DNA of 64,000 nt from Podospora bellae-mahoneyi. Its lineage: Eukaryota > Ascomycota > Sordariomycetes > Sordariales > Podosporaceae. Where the stretch lies: the NCBI RefSeq assembly GCF_035222275.1, contig NC_085886.1:1984001-2048000 (forward strand), in the 5' to 3' direction. Of the stretch, positions 32,698 to 44,010 are shown piece by piece. A program made the position numbers and the translations under genes. How positions within the stretch are numbered: position 1 is the stretch's first letter; each line of letters opens with the position of its first letter. The notes under the pieces were generated by a model, which saw only the letters and a program-made list of their open reading frames with translations, was not told the origin of the DNA and did no database searches.

Positions 32698-34084
32698 ATG
32701 CCCGCCATCGAAGGAAAGCCGGCGCAACCGGTCGCAAACCAAGATGACGAAATCATCTTCCCTCCTGTCACCAGGGAACACATCCTTCACTGTTCTTACG
32801 ATTACTGGTTCCCAAAGTTCGCATACCACACCATTAAAGCAGTCCAGGTTCCAGAAATTAACAACGGCGCCTAGATATCGCACATCCTGTATCCGTTCCG
32901 AAATCATCCCCCTCACCCCCGACTTCGTCTCCTACATCCACGAAGACGGCATAGTCCTCGCCGACGACCCCTTCTCCGATCCCAACCAGGAGCAAGACGA
33001 AGACGACGACTGGGAACCAACCAACCCCTCCTCCGACTTCCCACCACCCCCCCGCGACCCCCGCGATGAATCCGGCTCCGAAGACGACGACGATGACGAA
33101 CCCACCACCGCCCGCCTCCCCCCAAACCAACGCTTCCCCGAACTCCACCAGAAAATCGAGAGCACCATCGCCCAACTCGGCGGCTCCGTAGCCCCCAAGC
33201 TGAACTGGTCCTCCCCACGAGATGCCACTTGGATCTCCCGGCACCCCAACACAATAAAGTGCACCTCGGCCAACGACATTTACATCCTCCTCAAGTCCTC
33301 CTCTTTCATCTCGCACGACCTCGACCACGCCTTTGACGACTGCGCCCCTACTACCACCTCCCAGTCGTCACCACCATTTCAGCCCGTCTTGGTTCTGAGG
33401 AGTTACTTCAACATTTTGCCGTCATTGGAATTCAGGTGTTTTGTCAAGGACAGAAACCTGGTGGCTATCACGCAGCGCGACCCGAACTACTACCCCTTTT
33501 TGAGGAGTCTGCGGCCGCATATTGTGTCTCGAATCAGGGAGTTGTTTACAAAGAAGTTGAAGTTTACGTTTCCGGAGGCGGACTTTTCGTTTGATGCTTA
33601 TATTCCTGAGGCGTCCTACGATGATGAGGTCAATCGCTTAGGGAGGGCCAGGCTGATTGATATTAACCCCTGGGCTCCAAGGACGGATACTATTCTTTTT
33701 GGGTGGGATGAGTTGCTTGAGATTAATGTTAAAAGGCCGGTTATTGGGGGGCCGATGTCGACGCAGGAGCAGGATGGGAGTGAGGTGGAGGGTGAAAGTG
33801 ATGATGATGAGGAAGGTGAGGAGGAGGATAGGCCGGAGTTGAGGTTGGTGGAGAAGGATGATCCGGCCGCGTATAACTTCTCGAGCCCGGCGTTTTCGGC
33901 GCATAAGTTGCCGAAGGATGTGGTGGATGCTAGTCAGGCTGGGGAGGGGGGGGGGATGAGGGAGTTGGCGGAGACTTTGAGGGAGTTTGAGAGGGGGAGA
34001 AGGGAGGGGGTTCAGCAGGGAGGGCAGGGGAGGGTGGAGGAGGTGACGGAGGAGCCGCGGGAGCAAGTAGGCGGGTCAGTGTAA
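32698..34084 (+). CDS. cdc123: Cdc123 / D123 family, eIF2 assembly chaperone
   Basis: ATP-grasp-fold protein that binds eIF2-gamma and promotes assembly of eIF2, so it controls translation initiation. Exons 32698-32816 and 32875-34084 close to 442 aa. Motifs in order: HILHCSYDYWFPK, then SEIIPLTPDFVSYIHEDGIV, a long acidic/proline insert, KLNWSSPRDATWI, LEFRCFVKDRNLVAITQRD and ARLIDINPWAPRTDTILFGW. The last holds the nucleotide- and metal-binding Asp-Asn. The 58-nt intron has a poor donor (GTTCGC) but a good branch (ATTAAC) and acceptor, and it is needed to join WFPK to the rest. Unspliced RNA stops 21 codons into the intron. The C-terminal tail is a Gly/Glu-rich extension of unknown role. 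Confidence 0.93.
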
Positions 34085-35026
34085 ATTTGAAGGGGAGTAG
34101 ACGAGTTCAATCTTCTTTGATTTTCTACTTTGAGGCACAATCACGAGGGTGAATGAAAAGTGGTGCAGTCGCCAACCCACAAAACTTCAGGTACATGTTC
34201 ACTAGAACAAGGCCAGGAATCTTTTTGGGGGAAATTTTAGCGTGAAAGAATGTCAGGTCCCAGTCCAAATACACGACAAATCGGGTCATTGACATATGTC
34301 ACGCATTGCCCTCGCTATCGACATGTGATGCAGAGCGTTGTGGGAAATATTTTAGCGTGAAAGAAGGAGAGGCTCAGAAGGTGTAAGATCTCGGGAGAGA
34401 AAGACATACCCAGAAGCTCAAGAAGCAGTGGAAACTATTAATCCAGCAAGGTAAGGCAACGGGCCCCAGAGAAATAGGTGAATGAAACAAGAAGTCAAAA
34501 GAAGAGGGCCGAATTGAACCCAGAGGAGGGTGTAGAATGCAACTCAGCAACAAAGAGCTAGACACCAAAACATTCAGCGAATAAGAACCGCATTACACCG
34601 GATTGGTTTGAGATATGGTTATCCCATTGGGAAGTATTTTAGCGTGAACGAAGGAGATGGCCATCCAAGTCATCACAAATAGGTAATGATCGTAACACAG
34701 CATATGCAACGTTCCCACTGATAGTCCACAGACCCCATAACCTTCAACGCCGGTTGATCACTCCAGCTCATAAGAGAAACAGTCACTAGCTTTCAGGGCG
34801 TCTAACGAACCATATCTTCAAACATACATCCTATTCAGCAGCAAAACTTCAGCACCTAACAACCCCCCCTACTAGCCAAGATACTTCAAGTTATTCTCCA
34901 TCCATAAAGTCTTTACACATTATCCCACCCCCCTTATCATCTCTATCCTTCTCATCCCATCATATTGAACCCCCTCCCATATCTCTCACATCAGTCCCAC
35001 AGTCTTGGTCCTCCCGATTCCCTTCC
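34085..35026. other. Convergent 3' region of cdc123 and GH16 gene, with spaced repeats
   Basis: A 942-bp spacer. The centre holds three copies of a 20-30 nt motif described separately. The right end is C-rich and pyrimidine-biased on +. No coding frame is recognised. Confidence 0.6.
34229..34657. repeat. Three spaced direct repeats sharing TTTTAGCGTGAA
   Basis: Copies lie at about 34229-34250, 34341-34370 and 34628-34657. The core is GGGAARTATTTTAGCGTGAA with a trailing AGAAGGAGA in the last two; copy 1 lacks the TAT step and copy 3 has one A-to-C change (GAACGAAGG). Spacing between copies is about 116 and 285 bp. The intervening sequences are not alike, so this is a dispersed motif, not a satellite. 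Confidence 0.85.
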
Positions 35027-36273
35027 CTAAAGCATAAACCAAACCACCACTCCCAACACTACCCACCCCGACAGCCTTGTGCTCCCCTCCCACCTCCCCC
35101 CTTCACTCCTCCAGACAGTCTGATTATTAGTCATGTTCCCCCTCTCCATAAAAAACCACTCCCCCGCCGTCCCATTAGTGGGCAACACATCCGGCACCAT
35201 ACAAACCGCCCCCTCCGCCCCAGGATCCCTACACCTATTCTCCCAATCCCTCTGCCTCTCCTCCCTCGAACTATTAAAATACGCCTTGACATATCTCACC
35301 ACCAACCCAGCATCCCTCCCCGGCGGCCCCCCACTCCACAACCTATTCCCATTACTCCAATGCTGCAAAATCAAATGCCCCGCCGAGCTCGGCACCGCCT
35401 CCCCCTCAATCTTCCCTAACAACCCCCCATCCACATAAAAATACACCCTCCCAGGCAAATAATCAATCCTATACTCATGAAACCCTTCCGTCGGATCAAA
35501 CGGTAAATAAGCCTTGACAAAGTTCGACGTCGCCGCAGAATCATACCCATTCAACACCGCCTCCCTCGACTGCAAAACCAGATTAACCGGATAGCTATCG
35601 TTGCTCTTGTCAAAGTCCTTGGACAAAAACTCCATGTCGATTTCTTGCGTGTCGTTGAAATACTACATCATCATGTTGGTCAGTCCACAATTTCATCCCA
35701 TGCTTCTCAATGTTTTCCTACCCAAAAAAACGCCGAACAAGTCCCCCTCTCCTTCGTCATTTTCATCGAAGCCCTAAACGTGCCCCAGTACATGTCCAAC
35801 CTCCTCGTATCAATCTCTGCCACAGGCACCATATCCTCTACCACACTCCCCCTCACCACCAACTTCAGCCCTTTATCCTCCTCCTCTTTCCCGGCAGCGT
35901 CCACATTCTCCACGGCAAACATCTCCCCGTATTTTCCCCTTGCCCTTTGATCGCTCAGGTTGAATGCTTGACGAACCCAGTCCGTGTTGGCTGATATGGT
36001 GGCTTCTCCCTCGCCCTCGGGGACTAATTTTGTGAAGTCGGACTCGATGAGGTCGGTAAAGAGGGCATGATGTTGTTGATGAGAAGGGGCGTGGGAGTTG
36101 GGGAGGAGCTCGCCTATGGTGGAGAGGTAGCCGCATTCGCAGTCTGCTAGGGCTAGGGGGGTGAGAATTAGAAGTGATAGCGTTGATGAGAGGGGAATGG
36201 TGTGGTGATGGCGCGTGGTGAGGATGGTTGCGGTTGCTAGTAGGAGGGTGAGGACCCCTGCGAGAAAGGCCAT
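35027..36273 (-). CDS. Glycoside hydrolase family 16 protein, secreted or GPI-anchored
   Basis: Exons 36273-35722 and 35662-35027 close to 395 aa. The active-site signature EIDMEF (E-x-D-x-E), which supplies nucleophile and acid/base, lies just after the splice junction. The beta-jelly-roll strands around it are recognisable: YWGTFRASMKMT, CSAFFWYFND, EGFHEYRIDYLPGRVYFYVD and HLILQHWSNGN. Family members cleave or transfer beta-1,3-glucans or chitin-glucan links in the cell wall. The N-terminus has two hydrophobic segments (residues 2-19 and 28-43), the second likely ending at a signal cleavage site before DCECG. The C-terminus (SGWVVLGVVVWFML) looks like a GPI-attachment signal. Several N-glycosylation sites are present. 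The subfamily is not assigned. Confidence 0.9.
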
Positions 36274-38374
36274 CTTCGTTGCTGTCGTGGTTTGTTCCCT
36301 CCCCCTATTCCCCCTTTGGCTATTGCTCTCCTGTCTATAGGCGTTGTGGATGCCGTCGCTTATCCAATCCACCCCAGACAAGCACTATCTTACCAGTAGG
36401 TGCGTATCTCCTTCGGATATGACTCTCGATGCCGGCGTCCTGGCCTCGCTCATCAATCGTTGGCCTGTTGTTGTCGTCGTTGTCGTTGTCGTTGTCGTCG
36501 GCGGCGGCGGCGCGTGATCCCTACCCTGGGTGACAGAAAGCTGAACCAGGGGCGTGTAGATATCTCCCCACCGCACCATCAAGCTCAGACGAGAAAGTCG
36601 AAATCTCAATCTGATAGATCTCAAATCCCAAGACAAGCAAGGCCACAACCCAATAGAAAGTTGGGCCGACAAAACCGAGAACCAAGCAAGGAAAGAAACC
36701 TGGGAGTGAAACAAGACAACGCAGCAGCACCCCTCGACAGGATCTCGTGCTTGACCAACCTCAGACTGTTGGGCAGCCAAAGAACACACGGAGCTGCAAG
36801 GTCCCAAACAATAACACACCCAGGCAGGAACGGTTCCCTACAAAGCAGGAGCAGTCCCCTACGCACCTCCCCTCGTTATCCCCATAGAAAATTCTGACCC
36901 GTCATGGCACCTTCCTGTACTCCCAACTCTCCCAAAAACCAAGGCAGGTACCCGTCAGTACCCGTCAGCTCCTTCCACCCCCCAGTGGGTTCATATCAAC
37001 CACCGGAGCGAAAACACGGATACTCGCAGCTGATGATATCAATGCCATCCATGCCAAGTCACATCCCCTTATCCCTCGCCACTTTGACTTCTCCGGTTCA
37101 GGCGAGAGCCATGATAGTCACACAAACTCGGGGGCTGAAAGGAGAGCTGTGTTGCCTATAACCCCCTCGTCACACCATGAACGCTCGGATCAAAGCTCCA
37201 ATAAATACAAAGGGGACATGTCTCACTTCAAGGGAGTAGTGGTTGACAGAGGGATGAATATCTACTTTTTCCTATTGACATCATATGGACACTTGAAGAA
37301 AAAGAAACCCCCATCACAAAAGAAGGCAAGGATACCTGACAAAACACGCGAGGGAAAAAGACTGAAAGTAAAGTAGAGTAGAGTAGAGTGAAAAAAGGCC
37401 TTTGAAATTGATGAATTCTTTTCATTCTTGTCCCGAGAAATAACGACCACCCACCCAGCCCTTGTTCAGTAGGCATTCTGTGCCACTAATGGAGAGCTTC
37501 CCCAAGCAAAAAGACAGAAAATCAACGCTCAAGGAAAAGAAACAACCGCAACGCAAAACCCAAGATTAAGTTCAAAGCCCATCCGCCTTTCCTCCCTTCC
37601 CTTCCCTCCTTCCTATGCCTCCCGTTCCCTCTTGCGAATTCCCTCTCCCATCACCTTGCCGCCGCCCGTCCTTATATCCCTCCCTCCTTTCGTCCGTACA
37701 TATCTAGTACAGGGAGTAAAAACAGATGGGACAAAAATGTCAAGGAAAAAACTAGCTAGGAAACAGACATTAGATAGCGAGAAAAACTAGGGAGAAAACA
37801 AAAAAAAAACAAAAAAGAAAAAAGAAACGATATATCGAACAAGGTATCCGAAACGCAGAACGGAAAAAGAAAGGAAAAGAAAAAGAAAAACGAAAAACGA
37901 CTAAACTAACTGAACAGTAATAAAAGCAAACGACTAAAATCAACCGCAGTGAAGGCAGATTAAAAGTGGTAAAAGGTGTTAATGAAACACGGAGAAGACA
38001 AATTCCCTCCACATGGACCAGCCAACAGTGACAGATATTAGGTTTGCGGGACCGATGGCCCTCCCACTGGACCAATGTGCGAAACCGTACCCTGCCCACC
38101 CATATTGCTTAGACCATGACGATGCAGACGCGAAATGCAGCAGCAACCCGAAGGATGACAAGTAGAAAAACACCCAACCCCGCCGCGCCGAGTCCCATAC
38201 CCAGCGATGTTTGTTGTGTAAAGGAGATGCAAGGAAAAAAAAGAAAAAAAAAAGGACCATCGCGAAAAACCGACAAAGAGGTATATGCCCGGAAACCCCA
38301 CCGCCTATTACTGAGTAGAGCGAGAAAAAGGAAGGAAAAACAAAGCAGAAAAATGTCGTCAGGACGTCGTGGTC
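36274..38374. other. Intergenic: GH16 promoter side and transcription factor 3' flank
   Basis: A 2.1-kb gene-free interval. It contains a GTC/GTT trinucleotide run near 36464-36510, AGTAG repeats near 37370-37391, and a long A/G-rich stretch at about 37780-37930, which would be a pyrimidine-rich part of the transcription factor's 3' UTR if transcribed. No coding frame is recognised. Confidence 0.55.
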
Positions 38375-40927
38375 TTAGTACACGCTGTCCTCGTCCGCGC
38401 CCTGAGAGGTCATGGACGGTGTCGAAACATTCGACGAGGCAGCAATATCGTCGACGTAGCCGACGAGAGCTTGAGAGTGGAGGCGGAAGGATTCACCCAT
38501 GAGGCGAGTAATTCTGCAGAAACACGTTAGCACATCTGTCGACAAGTTTTTCGTCAAGAGAATACATACCCCCAAACAACCACCTCGTCGAGCATGGAAC
38601 CCCAGAGACGGGCTACCAGCGAGCTCAGCTGCGGTACATAGCGGTCATCAAGATCCTTGCCGAGAAGCTCACGGATCTTGTTGTACATGACCAGCTCTTC
38701 CTCAGTAGCTTGCTCCTCGTCATGTTCCAGACGATACAGCCACAAGCTGAGGATGATGATCAGATCCATGCCGCAAAGAGGGTGCTCGATGCTCCAATTT
38801 GTCGGCGAGGTTCTGGCAACCCAGCGAACGCCCTGGCGCACCGCAGTCTCGATGCAGTCGTAGCACTCTTGAATGACCTTGATCATTTCGCTGGAGCGCT
38901 TGACGCGGTCCCGAGCGTTGGCCATGGCGGCGGCGACTTCGTACGATTCGTGGTAACGCAGAGCTTCCTGGACTCCCTTAAGGTCCACCTCGAGACGAGC
39001 GCGAGCATTGCGGAACATGGCCTTGGCGTTGAAGATGAGCGGGTGGCCCTTATGAGGCGCACTGAGGGGTACGGCGACAGTCTCAGGCTCGCAGAGGTCC
39101 AAAGATTTCTCCCAAGTCTCTAAAGCAATCCTAAGCTTGTACTCCGTGAGAACATCCTGCAGGGCCTCGGGGCTGCGTTTGTGGTACCAGACTTCGAGGA
39201 AGAGCGCGTTTATCATGACACGAGTGGCAAAAGCACTGTACTTGAGCGCCTCTCCTTGGAACAGATCAGCATGGGCCTTCATGATGGTGACGCTGGGAGA
39301 AGCTCGGAGGTGGTCTTGCCAGGCATCCTCCGATACCTTGAGATTCCAGAGGGCCTCGGTGGATGGCAGCTGAAGATCCTCAAACTCGTTGAAGCTGATG
39401 GCCGGAGTGTGGTTGTACGTAAGAGTGAGGAGGCCGAAGAAGATGTAGACGGCATAGTAGGTGCGGCGGCATCCTTCATCCTCAACCCACTCAGCACGGG
39501 TCGGCAGGCGACCACCACGAGCCTCCTGGCGAAGCTTCAACTCGTAACGATTCCCAGCGACCATGTTGGCAAGAAGACCCTTGATGGAGCAGGCCCACTC
39601 GAGACCCTTGGCGTCACCACTCCAGCTAGCAAAGATCATGTTGAGCAACGAACTCTGCATGGTCCACAATGGGCACTTTCGGGAGCTGAAGTTCTCCTTG
39701 TTCTGGAGGAACTGGTTGACCAGCACCTTAGAGCCAATGTGGAGCACGTAAGCCTGTTCTTGGTCAAAGGCATAAAGAGCACCGATGGAAAGAACAGCCA
39801 AGAGAAGCGCAGGCGAAACCTGGGTGGGCTCAAACGAAGCGGGGTGCAAGAAAGGCAGGTGGTGGTGGAACAGGCCAAAGTAGGTGGCCAGGTAGCGGTT
39901 CAGAGACGACAGGCTGGGGACCCGGAAGCCTTCAGGGATAGCGTGCTCGCTGTCATTGCCACGAATGTTGTCTAGAATCACGTTTCTCTCCTCGTCACTG
40001 TTGATCATGGGCGCCTTGAAGGTGGACGACTGAGCGCCATCGGCAGGGCTGTCGGCGCGCTGCTGCACAAACGGTGACTGGGGGGCAGGGGTGCCCGCGG
40101 CAGAAGGAGGCAGAGAGTTGATCATGGCCTGCATATTCGGCGCCAACCCATTGCCGTGCTGGCCGCCGAGAAGCTGGTTGGGATTCTGGGCATCAAACGA
40201 CATCGATCCGTTCGAAGTGATCGAGTGCGCCTTGGGGTCCTGCGGGACAAAGCCATCCCACTGGTGCAGAGCGAGAGGAGCGTTGGTGTAGGTTGGTTCC
40301 AACATCGAGGACCCGTTCGAGGGGAAGGTCATGCTGCTTGGGCTGGCACCAAATTCGCTGTTGGCTCGAGCAGCTGCGCGAGCTTTATGTTGAATATCAG
40401 CAACAAGCATCGCAGCAGTTTCCACATCAAAAATACCATCGCTACTAGCTTCAATCTGCTCACTCAGAGCTGACGTGTCAATCGCAAGCGCCGACTTGGA
40501 AGAGCCGCTGACAGTTCTGGCCGCCTTGGGACCGCCGCGACGCTTTCCATCACTGTGAAGAGGAACACCGCCATCTTTAGCGTGCACGGTACGGTCATGT
40601 CTGAGGAGAAGATCACGTCTGACAAAGGTACTGCGACACTTTTGGCACTTGAACGGCCGCTCCTTGGTGTCTGTGAGGTGGTCAGCTTGGCTGTGTTGTT
40701 GGTGGTCATGATAACGATGCGAATCAAGGGTGGGGGATGGAGGGATGGAGATGGGAGAGAGAGGACAACATACGTGATCGTTCATGTCTACTTCTGTGCT
40801 CGCTTCTGCTAAAAGCTCGGTTGCAGAACTGGCATTTGTACTTTCTTTCTGGCGCGATTGACGTCTTCCGGGAGGCCGGCGTAGATGTGGCCGTTGATGG
40901 CATGACTGCCACGCTCGCGCCTGGCAT
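38375..40927 (-). CDS. C2H2 zinc-finger transcription factor with fungal_trans domain (AmdX-like)
   Basis: Exons 40927-40774, 40670-38570 and 38513-38375 close to 797 aa. Two adjacent C2H2 fingers lie at residues 32-52 (C32, C35, H48, H52) and 60-81 (C60, C63, H76, H81), joined by the typical linker TKERPF. A Ser/Ala/Pro-rich region follows, then a fungus-specific transcription factor middle homology region (about 310-640: YFGLFHHHLPFLHP, LLLAVLSIGALYA, GCRRTYYAVYIFFGLLTL). The C-terminus ends SMTSQGADEDSVY. Intron 1 splits the codon for H52, so finger 1 is completed only after splicing. The start is the first ATG in frame; the same frame reads on upstream without an ATG. Architecture resembles AmdX-type regulators; targets are unknown. 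Confidence 0.88.
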
Positions 40928-41141
40928 CTTGTATGGTGGATCTGTGGCAGGATGCAGCTTGTCGAGGTCGAGTACCTTTGTTTCTGGTAAAGATGACTCG
41001 GCGGTCGGTGTGATGCAGTGCTGGACTCGACGACGACGGCGACAATGACAACGGTCACAGAACGATAGTTGAGATCGCTTTGCCTAGCTTCCTTCCAGAT
41101 TCCTCGCTTCGCTTTCGCGCGCGCTCTCGCTCCCGTGGGAT

Positions 41142-41198
41142 TTAAAGTGTGTCTTCTGGACTTTGAATCGTGTAGCTGCTCATTTGTGGTATGGTCAT
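41142..41198 (-). promoter_or_regulatory. Upstream ORF in the transcription factor leader
   Basis: An 18-codon frame starts at ATG 41198 (a second ATG lies at 41183) and ends at TAA 41142-41144, about 215 nt above the main ATG at 40927. No other ATG lies between it and the main start. If the leader extends this far it would be a translational uORF, common for fungal regulators. Transcript start is not visible, so this is conditional. Confidence 0.4.
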
Positions 41199-43988
41199 GG
41201 AATGAAGGTCGGTATTTGGGGTGATTAAAAGGGCATCCGCCGATTGAAAGTCGAGAACGGTCAACCCGCTGCAGTGTGCGAGGACAGTTGTGGTGTTTAT
41301 TATGTGCAGTGGGCGCGACGAAGTGGCGGGCCTCTTTTGGGGGGGGAGGGGGAGTCGAGGGGATGAAAAGTAGGAGGGGTTGTCGAGAAAGGTTGATGAC
41401 GGGAGGAGGAAAGAGAGGGATGCGAGAGGGGAAAAATGGACTGCGGAGGTGGTGGAGGGGGGGAGGGAAACTGCCAATGCAGGTGGGGGTGCTGTCCCAG
41501 ACCGTCCCAGTGAACTCGTTCGCCTGTGAAGCAGCAGGGTGGATAATTTTGCTTTGTCCCGGATAGGCTTAGCGGCTCGCGCTCCCAGTTGAGCCCGGGA
41601 ACGAGCAACTCCTGGCGGCCCACACAGTCTCTCGAGGGGTTGGGAATCATTCAGGGAATCCACAACCGCAGCGATACTTTTCCCTAATGAGCATCACGCA
41701 AAATGCAGACCGTCCACCGTCGATACCGCCCTCCGAGAAAGCGGTGAGCCCCTCCGGATCCTCATCCGGTGTCCGTAAGAGCTCTCATGATGCCGCCGCA
41801 CAGTAGAATGCCACCTGACCGCCGAGGGACACCTGTCGCCGAAGGTCACGACGAGGTACTCGGCCGTCGGCCCAGGTGGGGGGTTTGTTTCCCAGCTTTC
41901 CAGCTTTCCCGCTTACAGACAGGACAACAGCTCGACACAAAAGGGGCCCCGCGGGGCATGGGGAGAGCTGTCAAGTCACGTCCAAGTAACACGCCAAGTT
42001 TTGTCTCCTAACGATTGGCACTGCTCTCAGGCGGCACGCCCTATCATTTGGGACCGCAGGTGTTAACGCGTCCGTTGAAGCCACGTCCCATTAAATGACC
42101 TGGGAATGCACAGTGCCGGCTGGCGGAAATTTGGCCTCTTTCGATAGTGTGTCCCCCGACCCAGAATTGCTTCTCTTGAACTTCTCGAAATTCAATAAGC
42201 CCGGCGCGATGAGGGGGGAGGGGTGGTGGGAGAGAGCTGGTCGCGGGGCGATGGCAAATCACCTCAGGTCCAGGTTTCCAGTTCCCAATCGATCGCCATC
42301 GCCTTCCCCTCATTTTGTTGTGCTCTTTGTCAGGTCCAGAATTGACCCAAGCTTCTTCACACAGCTCACCTTACATCAAGCCAACAGCTTACCTGCTCGC
42401 CCACGGGCCTCCCAAGCTAATTTCTTCAATCAGCTCCCCTCTGGAAAAACTAATGATGCAGTCACTTGACCGCCACATTGTGATAATAACTGATTAAGAG
42501 AATCTACACAGTGGAGTCTGTCGATGCGATGCGGTGGGGCTGTTGTCGCAGCGTTGCGTTGGCATGGCGGGGAGGTGTCGGGTATGAAATGGCATAGCAT
42601 CTACACTACCATTTCAAATGGAGGGAGACCTCTTTTTCACCACGTTCTGCTGCAGTGGTGCTGGTGCTGTACCCAAAATAGGCCTTTTCCCTGGCAGTGC
42701 GATCCCTCATTTGATATTGATGGGCGAGTGTGGAGAGGATATGCATGACAATGCCGCAACTTGCAAACCAAAAAGCAAGGCTGTGTGCCAGTGGGTGTTT
42801 AGAGCCAATACCTGTCCTGACGGCGATGCCACATCGACACATTTGTTGTCCCGTGATTAGGTAACCTACTGCGTATGTACACAACAGCCCCCTCCATGGC
42901 TCGTGACAGAGGCCTTCTTGGTGATGGAGATAGCGTTTGCAATGGCACGCCCGTTTCGTCGGCTGGAACATCCATGATGCTTCTACCGGCTAGAAGCCGC
43001 CTGAGGTAGCATGTAGCTCTCGAGCCCCTCCCCCTCCCCCGGTAATAATGTCAGACCATGGCCGTCCAAGGCCATCTCCGAACGGCCATGCTGCCGCTCG
43101 CTCAGCACGACAGCCAGCCCAGAAGCAGAAGCATTTTCATTCCCTCGGTCCCATCAGCGTGGCAGACGTGCCTCCGCGATCCGCTTCAGCGGGGATCGGT
43201 CTGTCTTGCGGCTCTTGGCGTCTTGGCCGAACAATCCGCAGAACACTCCAGCTTCTCACAGGCATGATCCCAATTCTTGGAGGGGTAAACTGTGGGAATT
43301 GTGGGTGAGCTTTTTCCATCAGTTCTCGCGAGAGATCGAGACGATGGAGTTGAACTTTTGCTCGGTACTAATACGGCACAGATCTGCCACATCTCACCCA
43401 ACTCAGGGTCCGGATGGGCAAGCCAGGTGTTTGGTATTTTCTTTTCTTTCTTTTTGGAATTCCCGTATCAGAATTTTCACTCTTCCTTCCTGTGACGACC
43501 ACCCCCCTGAAATTGCGCGCACGGTGAGAACCAGCCAACACATGTGCGCTAATCCGGGGCGGAAGTTGAAGCCGGTTCCCTAGCCACATTGGCGTTTCCC
43601 AGAGCTGGGAATGCAACCCCTCCTTGAGGAAACCGTCGATAAGCCACCCCACCACCAGCCCACCAAGCAGAACAGAGACAACCACTGACGCTGTCCCCTC
43701 GGTGTTCTCGGGGACACTGGGGAGACTGGGAATCTGTCATCGAGAGTGTGCAGCCGGCAAGACGTTCGCCTGCTGCTTTGCTGGCTGGTTGCATGTGCAT
43801 GTGCAAAGCTGCAGCAGCATGCCCGCTTCTCTTTTGCTCAGATGCTGTACTTATCACGACGTATCTCAAGAACGGTTCACCCTTCCCCTCCCCCTCCCTT
43901 CCCCTCCGGCTATGAAGTTCCTGGCTGATTGCTCAGAGATTGCCCCTCTTCGATCAGGACGTCCAGGAACGGGTCGGCGGGGACTTCA

Positions 43989-44010
43989 GCCTCTAGCCTC
44001 TAGCCTCTAG
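43989..44010. repeat. Short tandem repeat of CCTCTAG
   Basis: Three consecutive 7-bp units of CCTCTAG. Small and of no obvious function. Confidence 0.85.

Noticed and set aside
34505-34575. tRNA-like B-box (GGGTTCAATTC on the minus strand)
   Set aside because: No matching A-box or foldable acceptor and anticodon stems were found around it.
38554-41058. Single long minus-strand frame through the transcription factor and its leader
   Set aside because: The N-terminal part reads through intron 1 in the wrong frame. The fingers require the spliced frame starting at 40927.
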